Source: Nitzschia sp. pyKryTriq1 (Eukaryota; Bacillariophyta; Bacillariophyceae; Bacillariales; Bacillariaceae). From it: DNA of 64,000 bases. Location: NCBI GenBank assembly GCA_956465555.1, contig OY101126.1:1582915-1646914 (forward strand), written 5' to 3'. The notes beneath the pieces are model-generated. The model was given only the letters and a program-made list of their open reading frames with translations. It made no database searches and was not told the origin of the DNA. The first letter of the stretch is position 1. The number at the start of each line of letters is the position of its first letter. Shown here piece by piece: positions 22,789-33,476 of the stretch. Made by a program: the position numbers and the translations under genes.

Positions 22789-23550
22789 CTAGTGTACAAT
22801 ATGGTCAAAAAGAACACCCACGTAGTAAGCCAAAACACCACCCACGCCGGCAATCACCATATTTTCCAGTGCTGCTGTTAGCCAATTGCCTCTTGTTGCC
22901 CATGTCTTGACTGCTCCAACAATCAACAAGGCGGCGACTGTCGTGAAGCAGGCAATGAGTAGAGATCGAAAAGTTGATTCTTGTTCACCAAAAGCAAAGG
23001 GTATGAGCGAGGGTAGAGAGCCTAAAACGAACAAGATCCCAGATGCGAAAGCTGCAAAGAAAGGTGACCGCTCCTCTCCTTCTACAACACCAAATTCAAG
23101 AGCAATCATCAATTTCAGCAGGGCGTCAGAATCGTTTTGGTAGTGGTAGACAAGCTGCTGTCGGAGCTCTTCTTTTTCTTGTGGAATTCCAATCGTCTCC
23201 AAGAGAACGTCGACCTCTTTCATTTCTTCGGCGATATCTTCACGAATATGTTGTCGTTCGAGGCCGATTTCTCCCTTGAGAACTTCATTTTGACTCTTCG
23301 TCGCAATATATTCTCCCGTCGACATGGACACCGCCCCTGCCAGGGCCCCTGCGATTGCTGTGAGTAAGATATCTGTCCCAGACAAGCCGCTACCAACCAC
23401 GCCGGATACCAAAAGAAAGGTCGATACCAGGCCATCGTTGACACCAAGGATCATGTCTCTCCAGTATTGTCGATGTTTTCCCAGATGCTCGATCCTCCTC
23501 TGGGCTGGTGCTGCTGCTGCTGCTGCGCGAGATATCGAAAACCGCCCCAT
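22789..23550 (-). CDS. VIT/CCC1-family iron-manganese transporter
   Basis: The 253-residue protein starts at a clean ATG. It shows the family's hallmarks: HRQYWRDMILGVNDGLVSTF in TM1, AGALAGAVSMSTGEYIATKS in TM2, and a cytosolic metal-binding helical region rich in Glu (ERQHIREDIAEEMKEVDVLL and ALEFGVVEGEER). Three further membrane segments then end in VIAGVGGVLAYYVGVLF. VIT1/CCC1 proteins move Fe2+ or Mn2+ from the cytosol into vacuoles in exchange for protons. Length is typical. It is intron-free and convergent with the receptor gene 81 bp away. Confidence 0.94.
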   Translation of the reverse strand: MGRFSISRAAAAAAPAQRRIEHLGKHRQYWRDMILGVNDGLVSTFLLVSGVVGSGLSGTDILLTAIAGALAGAVSMSTGEYIATKSQNEVLKGEIGLERQHIREDIAEEMKEVDVLLETIGIPQEKEELRQQLVYHYQNDSDALLKLMIALEFGVVEGEERSPFFAAFASGILFVLGSLPSLIPFAFGEQESTFRSLLIACFTTVAALLIVGAVKTWATRGNWLTAALENMVIAGVGGVLAYYVGVLFDHIVH

Positions 23551-24032
23551 GGTCAGTCGTGTTTTTTTCGTATAGTTGTTTTTTCAGTAGTTATCAGATG
23601 AGGATCCCTTTCCTCCCAACGAAAATTGTGAGCTAGCTATTATGCGAATCACCATGCATACTAGCTACTAGTTGCTTATTTGTTATCATTGGTGAGAAAA
23701 GCGAAGGCGCGTCCCCAATAATGAGAACTCCAAAGAGTTGGTGATGCATTCTCAGTCGTCGTCGTGCGTGGAAGCATATTATTATGGAATAATGAGAGCT
23801 TTCGGTTCATCGATTACGCGGAGTGTCCAAACCATCACTACTGTACCTCTACTGTAGTAGTAGTAGAAGGCAAGTTGTGGGATCATCACACTTTGCATCG
23901 CACCATCATTCGATCGAATTCTCATCTGGGCCCATATGTAAAATTGGCTCGACAGCCAGACAGACGGAGACTGAAGGAGTTTCGTCTGGAAGGCGCCCGC
24001 CTGAACAGACAGAGCAACGGTGACGTAGAGAC

Positions 24033-24231
24033 TATTTCTGATTGGACGAGAAGAAGAGGAAGGAAGTTTGAGTGTGATTGAAGGACCTGCCGACTGAAGA
24101 GTGAAGGACGATGAGAACCGAACAAGATCGAGAAGCGATCGAAATCGGTCGCTCAGTCCTGGCTCACAATTCTGCAATTGATCGCATCAACACGCCTCTC
24201 AATCGACAGATTAGAAGTAGAGTAAAGCTTT
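24033..24231. repeat. 200-bp direct repeat, copy 1
   Basis: The unit begins ATTTCTGATTGGACGAGAAG and ends AGTAGAGTAAAGCTT. It is repeated without visible change at 24299-24497, 266 bp downstream. A 67-bp spacer separates the copies. Confidence 0.93.
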
Positions 24232-24298
24232 ACTTCGTTTCAACTCTCAAGTTTCAAACATCATCAACTGTAAGTGAAACTCGCAAATTCATATCGTA

Positions 24299-24497
24299 TA
24301 TTTCTGATTGGACGAGAAGAAGAGGAAGGAAGTTTGAGTGTGATTGAAGGACCTGCCGACTGAAGAGTGAAGGACGATGAGAACCGAACAAGATCGAGAA
24401 GCGATCGAAATCGGTCGCTCAGTCCTGGCTCACAATTCTGCAATTGATCGCATCAACACGCCTCTCAATCGACAGATTAGAAGTAGAGTAAAGCTTT
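24299..24497. repeat. 200-bp direct repeat, copy 2
   Basis: This is the second, apparently identical copy of the unit at 24033-24231. The sequence diverges at once on the right side, after AAAGCTT. It could be a recent tandem duplication or a miniature element with terminal repeats. Confidence 0.93.
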
Positions 24498-25367
24498 CCC
24501 GGCCCACCCACCCTGGGCAAGGCGAGCACTCCCCGCGCACCATCGGATTCGAGCGAATCGAACGAATCGGATCGGTCGCATGGGGTTCTAGCGCTCTGTT
24601 ATATGCCAAGTACGTGTACCTATGGACTTTGTACTTGAACGACTACTCAGAGAGTGAGAGGCTTCCACGTGTAGATGCGGAGAACAAGGCGTGAGAGAGG
24701 TTGAGTCTGGTAAGAATCCACGATATTCAAGAAAGACTCCGATAATATGATGACGATGATGATGATGATGATTCTTCGTGTTTAGCTTATTTTTTCATAT
24801 GACTCGGAATCTCAGTGCGATGGAATTAATTATTCGGAAGATAACACGACGATATTGTGACACCATGGATGACTCGAACGACTCCACTGAGATTCTGTCT
24901 ATCTGATCATGGTGACGTTCTTGCGGAACTACAGCAGTACTACGACTAGCTAATACTATCTAGTAGTAGTAGACAAATTCGACACCTACTACTAGTAGCT
25001 AGAGTAGTAGTAGTGGTAGTATTATCCCCTTTCTCTACAGTAGTAGTAGACGAATGAAGAATGAATGTGCTCAACGGCAAAGTTCGACCGCTAAGAAACC
25101 CCCATAGTATTACCGAGTTTCCGCACGATCCCAGCAAGTAGTAGTACTACTAATAGCTGGTGTGAGAGCCTCCAGCTGCAAGAGCATGGGGCATGATGCT
25201 GCATCCTGGTGCTTTTGCTGCTAGTAGTTTGCTTACTACGAGTTCGGGCTTAGAGAGAGAGAGAGAGAGAGAGAGAGCTGCCCATGATGATTGCTCCTGC
25301 TCCTGTTGTGGTTTGGTTCTTCGTTTGAGGCACCGTAAGAATAACGATTTATGATTTATTTACTTCT

Positions 25368-27039
25368 TTACAAGGATAGAATTAATTGGGGTGGATCATT
25401 GGTCTCTCGAGAATAGAATCGATCTCCTTCCGCACCTTCGCCTTGTTCGGCTCCTCGATTTTCCAGCATGAGGAACACGTCGTCCGGATTGCCACCATTA
25501 CCATTGTTGATATTTCCTTGTACTACTAGACTGGTAATATCCACTTGGACAATGTCATCACTGGGAGACACGGAAAAGGTCGGTCCAAATGTTCCATCGG
25601 TATCGGTAGGATCGAACAAGCCACCATGAAGGGTTTCAATCGCGAGTGTAGTAGTGGGAAGGAGTCGGACCGTCAAGGTGGCGGCACCTCGATTCCGGTC
25701 GGCGGCTTGATGGTAGAGTTGCAACGTGACTTTGGAAAAGGAGGAGAAGGATGCCGGAACACTGCTCAAATCAAAGGCGATCAATCCAACGGCATCGGGT
25801 ATCTCATTGACTAACAATAAATTTAGGCGAGAGAACAAAAGAGAGAGAAGAACAAAAGCATTTTATATAAGCTCCTCACTCTTTCCAACAAGAAGAACGA
25901 GTGCATTATTAATAGTAGTACTTACCAGCAATGGGCCCATTCTGGACGAGAAATGTCGAATCGGTTCCATAGGCAGCAAATTTACTTCCTTGGAATCCAT
26001 CTCGTTGGACATAGGTATCGGCATAGGGTACAATAATAAATTGAGTCGGACTGGGTTGGAGCAAGGATGTCGGCATGACGACTGGAGCGGGGAGGGGTGC
26101 CAACGTCACTGGCGGTTGAGGAGTTGGTAAGGGAGTCGGCGCAGTTGGGACGTCGTCTTGTGGTGCTTCTTGTTGAGGTGACGTTTGAATCGGTGATTGG
26201 GTGGGAAATCCGTTGGGAAAGGAAGGTGCATTGTTGCTGGGACCACCACCACCACCACCACCACCACTGGAGGATGGGTTGTTGTTGTTGTTGTTGTTCG
26301 CGCTGCTACTACTACTACTACTGGTTGGATTGTCATCCTTGTCGTCCTTTGGAAAGACGACCAATCCCAACACGAGACCCAAAATCAAAAGAAAGAGTAA
26401 ACAAACGATGATACCGATGCATAGGAAACGTCTTCGTTTTTCTGGGTCATCGCCGCCTCCACCACCGCTTCGTTGTCGTTGTTGTTGTCGATCTTTCTTT
26501 TTTTCTTCGGGTGGTTGGATATCAACACTTTTCTTGGTTGTTGTTGTGGAAGCCTTCGTCGGGGGTGGTGCTTCTTCGTCAATCACGGCCGCAGCTGCGG
26601 TCGTGGCTTTCGTGCTGCTTTTGAGTTTGTTGATGCTGCTTTTGCTGCTGCTTTTGTTGCTGCTGCTGTTGGCCGCGACAATAATTGCTCTACTACTACT
26701 ACTAGAAGATGATGGCGGAGATGTGACTGCAGGAGGAGTCGTCGTAGTCGTTGTCGCCTTTTTCTTTTTTTTGGGCGAAGCAGCAGAGGTGCTGGCAATG
26801 GCAGTAGTCGTAGCAGCAGGAGGGGTAGTAGTGCTGAGTTTGGATTTTTTGGTAGGCGATGAGGACGGTGTAGTAGGTGATGCCGGTGTTGGTGCTGGTG
26901 TTGCTGAGGCGGCTGGCTTCTTTTTCTTTTTGGTCGGGCTGCTGCTCTTATTATTATTGGACGACGACGACGACGAGACTTTGGGCTTGTGCTTTTTGGG
27001 GCTAGTAGTAGTTGCTGCTGCTGCTGCGTCGTTGCTCAT
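25368..27039 (-). CDS. Membrane-anchored DNRLRE/CBM96-like protein (two exons)
   Basis: Exon 1 is 27039-25926 and exon 2 is 25810-25368. The 115-bp intron has a GTAAGT donor and TTAG acceptor in phase 1, giving 518 residues. There is no signal peptide. Residues 1-200 are Lys/Ser/Thr/Pro-rich. One TM helix follows at about 204-228 (CIGIIVCLLFLLILGLVLGL), preceded by RRR, so the topology is N-in. A low-complexity Ser/Asn/Gly and Pro-rich stalk leads to a C-terminal beta domain of about 170 residues: PYADTYVQRDGFQGSKFAAY, a splice junction, then VGLIAFDLSSVP, KVTLQLYHQ, VDITSLV and a final DPPQLIL. That pattern is typical of DNRLRE/CBM96 jelly-roll domains, which bind polysaccharide in known cases. 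A surface adhesion or wall-binding role is inferred. Confidence 0.85.
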
Positions 27040-27751
27040 GATGATGGACTGTATCTGTATCTCTCTCTCTCTCTCTCTCTTATACTTCGGAACTGATGAT
27101 GAAGGAAGAGATATATGCGGTATGATTGTATGCGATAGATCGATGATAGATGCAAAAAACATACGTATAACAGACCAACAAAGAATAATGATCATGATAC
27201 CTTTACTTCGATATTATTATCGATCAGAAGTCGTGCCAAAATGGAAGGAATGACCCGTATCCAAGACTGAAAGAAAGAAGAATGACCGGCTCTAGCTAGG
27301 CTCTAGCTAGAAGGAAATGGTCGAAGTGGTCCATTTGCTTCAGATGTTTAATGACGTCACAGTAGGGACTGATTGGATTGGATGATTGGATTGGATTGAA
27401 GCAATGATTGAAGTTGCTGCCGGCCTACTCCGAAATCTCATCATCATCATCATCATCATCTCGCATCCCATCCACCTATCGTTCATCGTTTGGGTTATGT
27501 GCCATGGTGCTTCGGCTACTGCTTTTCGCGCATCTATCATCGTTAGATCATCCTTTCCATCCATCACAGCAACAACCTATGTATTATGCACCTAAGGGCA
27601 AAAGGCAAGGCAATCGAGGCAAGCAAGGCACACACCGACCGCGACCGCATAATATCAGTACCAGTGTATAAAAATACAAAACTCGACCAAAACGTAGTAG
27701 TACAGAAGCAAAAGCATCCGTCGCACTCACTCACTCACTCATCACTCACTC
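27040..27751. other. Intergenic between divergent genes
   Basis: A (CT)n run lies at 27060-27081, CTAGCTAG short repeats at 27291-27311 and (ATC)n at 27440-27460. It serves as the upstream region of both flanking genes. A CACT run (27724-27750) immediately precedes the aspartoacylase ATG. Confidence 0.45.
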
Positions 27752-29245
27752 ATGGTAGCCCTATTTCCCCGCACGGTACAAGTACTGCAACTACCAGCAG
27801 TGTCTCTTCTTGTACTTTTTCTTATTGTTTGTTCCAACATGGCCTCCTCCTCGTGCCATGCCGCCGAGTCATCGTCGTCGTCGTCGGCGTCCAATCACAA
27901 AATCAAATCGATTGTCGTGGTGGGTGGGACTCATGGGAATGAGTATACCGGTGTTTGGATATCCAAAGCGTTGGAACGCAAGCTCGCACGAGAAGGACAA
28001 CCCTATACCAGTTTTCATCTTTCCACCCTTATTGGCAATCCCCAAGCCCACTTGCGCAACCAACGATTTGTCGATCAAGATCTCAATCGACGATTCTCTC
28101 ACAAGGCCTTGATGATGGGAAGTAGTAGTAGTAGAAGTGGCAGTGGCACTACCAGTGACGATGCGGACCATGTGGAGGTACAACGCGCCTTGGAACTCAA
28201 CCGAATCCTGGGTCCCAAGTTTCAAGAAGAGGGAGAAGGACTAGGAGACGCTACAAGCAGCACAAGCAAGACAAGTACAAGTGGTACTACTTGCAGTAAC
28301 AACAACAAAAACAACAACAACAACAACGGTATTATTATTACCCCGAAACCGGACTTGCTCATTGATTTGCATACTACGACGACCAACATGCAAACGACAT
28401 TGATTGTCGCCAAGGGAGATCCCCTCACTACCAAAGCAGCAGCCTATGTCATTCTCAAATGTAACAACAACAACAACAACGGCGGCGGCGGCGGCCACAA
28501 CCACAACAATTCCAACAACAATTCCAACAACAATGTCAACAACAATGTCAACAACAATCGCATTCATATTTTGATGCATACTCATGACAGTCAACACGAA
28601 CGACCTCATTTGTCTTCCATTGCACCGCATTGTTTTTCGATTGAAGCCGGTCCGGTCCCTACCGGGGTCTTGCGTCATGATATTGTCGAACATACCCAAC
28701 AGGCCTTGGATGCGACATTGGAATTTATGGAACGGTACAATTTAGAACCAGATGTCGTCGATGCCGAATTACAAGCCTACTTTGGTAGTAGCAGTAGTAG
28801 TGGAAATGGAAATGGAAATGGTGGAGGTATTATCGATTGTTTTGTATCGGCACCGTCCCAACGCAAGGGTGAAATATCCTCCAAAATTCCTTGGCCGTCC
28901 GATCCGGACAATCCCAATTTTCCATTATGGATGATTCATAAATCGATTCAAGACGAGGATTTTTCCGAAATCCGTACCGGTGATCCATTGTTTGTCGATT
29001 TGGAGGACAATATCATTTCGTATGATGGATCGCATGGATCTCCGGTTACAATCTTGTTTGTCAATGAAGGTGGATATTACTATGCCAGTTCGGGGACGGG
29101 AATCAGTGTCGCCCAACGACGACAATTCCGATACGATACCGCCGAACTATTGCCATTAGTAGTAATGAAACAACAAGAAGGAGAAGAAGAAGAAGAAGAA
29201 GCAAACGACGACGACGACGAAGAAGAAAAAGAAAAAGAACAATAA
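27752..29245 (+). CDS. Aspartoacylase-family zinc amidohydrolase
   Basis: The 497-residue protein starts with a hydrophobic leader (LPAVSLLVLFLIVCSNM, about residues 15-31) that is not typical of cytosolic aspartoacylases. Family motifs are complete: GGTHGNEYTG (zinc His and Glu, about residue 58), GNPQAH, the substrate Arg/Asn motif RFVDQDLNRRF, DLHTTTTNMQ (third zinc ligand, about residue 203), SIEAGPVPTGVLRHD and a C-terminal domain including PLWMIHKSIQ. ASPA hydrolyses N-acyl-aspartate to aspartate plus a carboxylate. Ser/Thr/Asn- and Asn/Gly-rich insertions (about residues 120-195 and 235-270) enlarge it well beyond the usual length of about 310. The C-terminus is Glu/Asp-rich. The leader suggests ER entry or secretion. 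Confidence 0.9.
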   Translation: MVALFPRTVQVLQLPAVSLLVLFLIVCSNMASSSCHAAESSSSSSASNHKIKSIVVVGGTHGNEYTGVWISKALERKLAREGQPYTSFHLSTLIGNPQAHLRNQRFVDQDLNRRFSHKALMMGSSSSRSGSGTTSDDADHVEVQRALELNRILGPKFQEEGEGLGDATSSTSKTSTSGTTCSNNNKNNNNNNGIIITPKPDLLIDLHTTTTNMQTTLIVAKGDPLTTKAAAYVILKCNNNNNNGGGGGHNHNNSNNNSNNNVNNNVNNNRIHILMHTHDSQHERPHLSSIAPHCFSIEAGPVPTGVLRHDIVEHTQQALDATLEFMERYNLEPDVVDAELQAYFGSSSSSGNGNGNGGGIIDCFVSAPSQRKGEISSKIPWPSDPDNPNFPLWMIHKSIQDEDFSEIRTGDPLFVDLEDNIISYDGSHGSPVTILFVNEGGYYYASSGTGISVAQRRQFRYDTAELLPLVVMKQQEGEEEEEEANDDDDEEEKEKEQ

Positions 29246-29622
29246 GAGCAGCAATAAGAACAGTATGAACAAGAACAGTAAGAAGAGTAGACTAGACTAC
29301 TAGACTTGTAGCCGTGGTACTCTAATTACTACTTTTAGAGAGCAGGTAGTACATTAGGAATGAATGAATGAATGAATAACTAACTTGTTGTTTGCTCCAA
29401 TGAGAATTACTAACCGAGCGAAAAAGAAAGGACAACAAGAACAGGCTGCTTGCACCACAGTCAAAGAAAGAATTGTTGGAGTTATACTAGTAGTTTCGTA
29501 ATTTTACTTGTTTTTTCCGTAACGAACAATGCAGGAATGTAGGAATGGATATATTGTACGTACTACTACACAACAACAAAAACACACACATACAGTATCA
29601 CATACTTGATGAAAGGAGAGCA

Positions 29623-29661
<39 letters not shown>

Positions 29662-29664
29662 ATA
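29246..29664. other. Intergenic between convergent genes
   Basis: It contains a GAAT run at 29359-29376 and a (CT)n run at 29624-29654. It holds 3' ends only; no gene was seen. Confidence 0.45.
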
Positions 29665-30768
29665 TTATGTTTGGCTGCTGTTGCTGGTGGCTTCGAGGAG
29701 CTGTTCTCGCGCCAAGGCCCATCGAGCTTGGATTCTTGCTTCAGTAGTAGTAGTAGTAGCAACAGCAGTAGCAACAGCAGCAACAACACCATCATGATTT
29801 TGATTGGGCGATGAGGATCCTGTTATGATTGGAGGTGGGCGAGGATAACCTTCTTCGACCGTAGCGAGTTCTTCTTCGTAAATGTGCACAAAGGGGCATC
29901 CATTGTGGTCCAATCGTTTCTGGGGTTTGAGGTATTGTTCGTGTTGGTGTTGTTGTTGGCGTTGTTGTTGGTGGTATTGTTGCAGAGGTGAAGGTGACAA
30001 TGACGACGATGGAGTCGCACCACGAATTAGATCGTTTAAAACATCCGATGCCGACATGCCGATAGAGGGGATAGTAGTAATCACACCAGCACGAGCAGCA
30101 CCATCATCATGATCGCTGCTGCCCGAAGACTGCTGCTCCTGTAGTAAGGAAACCTCGAAACTTGGCTCTAACACGGATTGCTGGTCTTCACCCGTAGAAC
30201 TAGACGCATTCAGTTGTTGTTGTTGTTGCTGCTCCTGATGTTGCCGCTCTTGTAGTTTTGCCTTGACAAAGTTCAGAACGTCGTCGCCTTCTTCTTCTTG
30301 TTCATCACCACTGCTGCCCGAAGCAGCAGAGGTAGTAGAGCAATTGGAGGCGTGTAACAAAATCATTGGACCAGCAGTATCGTCATCGCCATAGAGTCCC
30401 GATGATTCTTCGTCCTGAAAGAAATGCGGTGAAGATGCTTTTGTGGTTGTTGTATTGTTTCTCATGTTACTCCTCTTTGGACCTCCTCCTGTAGTCGTAG
30501 TCGTTGTCGTCGTCGTCATTGTCATTATCGCACCATGGTGGGGCGAAAGCGGTTCCTCCAACAACAACATGGTGGTGGTGTCATCGTCGTGACTACTACT
30601 ACTAGTAGACTGGTCGGGGTGGTGGTTGCCTTGAGAAGAGGAGGATGCCTTCTCGCCGTACTCTGCGGTGGTAGTCATGGTCAGCCCTTCCTTGAGGCCA
30701 GCACGACGACGGCGCGACTTGAACATGATCCGGCGGAGGCTGGTGAGTTTCTTCGTTAGGACACCCAT
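29665..30768 (-). CDS. Low-complexity protein of unknown function
   Basis: The first ATG (30768) gives 367 residues starting MGVLTKKLTSLRRIMFKSRR, a basic N-terminus that could be a membrane-binding or nuclear signal. Most of the rest is Ser/Gln/Asp/Thr-rich. Short less-biased islands are VLNFVKAKLQERQ, SASDVLNDLIRGA, NGCPFVHIYEEELATVEEGY and the C-terminal ARWALAREQLLEA. No domain is recognised. The ordered islands between repeats favour a real gene. Confidence 0.55.
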   Translation of the reverse strand: MGVLTKKLTSLRRIMFKSRRRRAGLKEGLTMTTTAEYGEKASSSSQGNHHPDQSTSSSSHDDDTTTMLLLEEPLSPHHGAIMTMTTTTTTTTTGGGPKRSNMRNNTTTTKASSPHFFQDEESSGLYGDDDTAGPMILLHASNCSTTSAASGSSGDEQEEEGDDVLNFVKAKLQERQHQEQQQQQQLNASSSTGEDQQSVLEPSFEVSLLQEQQSSGSSDHDDGAARAGVITTIPSIGMSASDVLNDLIRGATPSSSLSPSPLQQYHQQQRQQQHQHEQYLKPQKRLDHNGCPFVHIYEEELATVEEGYPRPPPIITGSSSPNQNHDGVVAAVATAVATTTTTEARIQARWALAREQLLEATSNSSQT

Positions 30769-31760
30769 ACTAATGATCGATCGATTCAAAGATGAAGGAA
30801 TGAGTGCTTTGAGAGAAGGTCAAGTTTATCGTTTCAGGAGTCTTTGCAAATAGGTTGGGTATTTGGTTTATGATCAGGCTACTCTACTAGTCTCTTGTTG
30901 TTCTCGCTGTTTGAGTTCTGTTTACTGTGCGCTTCGTCTTCGGGTTGAATAGTTTGTAGGGCCTTTGGTGGTGGATTGTTTTTTGAATGAGGGCTTTGAA
31001 TTCGGGTTCGAGATGATGGGAGCTAGCTGCTCTGCTTGCCTCCAGTAAACTTTACGAGTAGAGAATGCAGTAATAGGAGCCGAGTGGAGTGGAGTGGAGT
31101 GGAGTTGCATCCGAAAGAAGTTGTTGCGCTCTTTTGCTTCCGACAGGCGAGAGTATAATCTACTACTAGCATTAGTCGTGGACCGCCAAAACGAAAAAGT
31201 GAGAAGCATGCACCTACCGAAGCACAACTTCAGCGAGGATTGGCGAAATTGAATATAAACATATACGGCTTTGTATCCCATATGAAACCGTTTCACTAAG
31301 TAAAGTGTCCGGCCGGATATAAACATCTGCAATCGATTTAATGTTTTGGTCGCTGTTCATCTAAATAAGGATGCTTGCGCAGCTCGCAGTATGGTGGTAT
31401 ACGAGTATTTGGCATGACCGGCGCACAGTATCAGTATCGAAGTTTCGAAATGTGCGAATGACTAATGCGAGCTCCGTCTGCCTTTCATCACGCAGACTTA
31501 CTGCTCTCCGCGTTACTAAAATAATAATGAAAACCTGCGACTTGCTTGCTTGCGCGCACAACACTTTCTTTGGCTATCGCTCGTCGCGCTCCTCCTCCCA
31601 CCGTTGCCCGCGCATCCGCAACAAGACCACCAACATCCATCCCAACAACCAACATCCATCCCAGTGCCGCACAATAATAATTCACAACCTCTTTTCGTGT
31701 TCGAGGCATCCAAATACGACGAGCATATCAAGCATCCAGTAGACTACTAGTAGAAGCACC
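30769..31760. other. Intergenic, upstream of RPS10
   Basis: A GTGGA pentanucleotide run lies at 31080-31104. There are no supported genes. The final 200 bp are the upstream region of the ribosomal protein gene; no defined promoter element was recognised. Confidence 0.45.
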
Positions 31761-32293
31761 ATGTTTATCCCCAAAGCTTCCCGCATCGCCACCTTCTCGT
31801 ACCTCTTCCAAGAGGGAGTGTGCGTCGTCAAAAAGGACCCCAAGCCGGCCACTCACCCTCACATTGAGGGTCCCTCCAACTTGGAAGTCATGATGTTGAT
31901 GAAGTCTTTGGCTTCCAGGGGATACGTCCGCGTCACTTTCTCGTGGCAGTACAACTACTGCTACTTGACCGATGAAGGTAAGAAGACGATGACGACGATC
32001 ATTCATTCATTCATTCATTCATGATGATGATTTTTTGTCATGGAGTGATGTTTTGGCTGATTTTCTCATTCATTTGATTTCCTACCACTACTGCTACTAC
32101 CACTATATTAGGCATTGAGTACTTGCGATCGTATCTTGCGCTTCCCGCCGAAATCGTCCCCGCGACTCACAAGGCGACCAACAAGCGTCCCGATAGCCGT
32201 GATCGCGAGGAGGACAAGTTTGCCGGAGGCGGCCGTCCTGCCTTTAACGACAACAACCGTGCTGGAGGTTTCGGACGTGGAGGCGGTATCTAA
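31761..32293 (+). CDS. RPS10: 40S ribosomal protein eS10 (RPS10), two exons
   Basis: Exon 1 is 31761-31977 and exon 2 is 32112-32293. The 134-bp intron (GTAAGA...TTAG, phase 1) contains an ATTC repeat. The product is 132 residues: MFIPKASRIATFSYLFQEGV, KDPKPATHPHIEGPSNLEVM, RGYVRVTFSWQYNYCYLTDE, then the exon junction GIEYLRSYLALPAEIVPATH, and an Arg/Gly-rich tail ending FGRGGGI. This is the plectin/S10 domain of the small subunit located at the beak. Length is slightly short compared with animal S10 (about 165), as in other algae. Confidence 0.96.
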
Positions 32294-33476
32294 ATATAAT
32301 ATAATATTGATATGATGATATGGATAGAATATGGATATTGATATTGATGATACTGTCTCTCTCTATACTACGTAGGATGAATGGGCTTGATATTATATTA
32401 TTATTAGCACAATACAGCAGCAAACGACGACGATGTTGTAGTATGTAATACTAGCTAACCTCTTTTCCACAAACGACCCACATGTTGTATGGCAGCATGA
32501 TTCCAACAACAAAGCCGTCATCCTTGTTAGTTCTCGTCTTCTCGAGTACTAATAGTACTACTAGCTATGCTTTGTTGTTGTTCTTCCTCCATTGTACTAT
32601 GTCATTCAAGAATATTCTCTCTCTGTAGTAGTAGAGTAGCAGTAGTAATGCATTACTACTACTAGTAGTAGACGACGACGACGATTGCTGGTGGATATAC
32701 AGGAGGAAGTCATCTACTGTACCGTACTACTACTATTTTGACTCTACGTTTCTCCTCTAGAGTACTAATGAGTAGTAGTAGTACGTCTACTCTACTCTAG
32801 CTAGTAGAGTACTATACTGCTCTTTCTACTCTAGTATTAGCTACTAAGACTAGATTAGAGTGCCCCCGCCGCTAGTAGATTTGGAAGAAGACAACAAGAA
32901 CGACGACGACTATTCGAAGAACAACGATGGACTAAAGACATAAGGGGGGAGGGGTTCCGGCTACCTACCCCCCCCCCCTCTCTTCTCTTCTCCCGTTTTT
33001 CTTCTTCATACGTTCCAGCGGCGCGAGGTCGAGAAGAAGAACTCGAGAAAAAAATGTAGTCGCAAATTCCAATTTCAGATTGTTGGCGTTGGATTGGTCG
33101 AAACCGTGTCGTACCAAACCAGCCAAATGCGTCTGGTGTCAGAACCGCCGACCGCGGCTGAAATCACACAAGCATTACCGTACTGTACCGGTATGTACTG
33201 TACACCGCATGCAACAACAACGCGCCAATACCCAAAGGACGACCGAATCCCGCGTGTGGGTTTTGTTCTGTCCGTAATAATACATACATAGCTTTATGTC
33301 ACATCTATCATCGCACATCGAAGATAGATCTAAACTCCTCCCACTCCTCCGTCCTTCATCATCATCATCATCATCTTTGATCTTTGTGGCTCTTCGGAAG
33401 CCGGAAGACAAGAAACACAAATCAAATCAAATCAAATCAAATCAAATCAAATCAATAATAATACAACAACAACACC
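32294..33476. other. Intergenic, no gene seen
   Basis: It contains many TAG/CTA microsatellites (32500-32850), a C-run near 32970-32979 and an AATCA repeat at about 33418-33453 just upstream of the next gene. Short frames near 33080-33290 show no domain. Confidence 0.45.

Larger units (their letters stand above)
23551..25367. other. Intergenic with direct repeats, no gene seen
   Basis: The stretch contains the two 200-bp direct repeats described separately, GAT repeats near 24750-24770, TAG/CTA runs at 24960-25020 and a (GA)n run at 25255-25277. The short open frames inside the direct repeats (about 78 and 105 residues) have no recognisable domain. Confidence 0.5.

Noticed and set aside
24033-24497. 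LTR retrotransposon termini
   Set aside because: The repeats do not start TG or end CA, the spacer is 67 bp and no target-site duplication was evident.
26201-27253. A 350-residue plus-strand frame rich in Leu and Val
   Set aside because: Antisense shadow of the Lys/Ser/Thr-rich exon of the DNRLRE gene; no homology and no start context.
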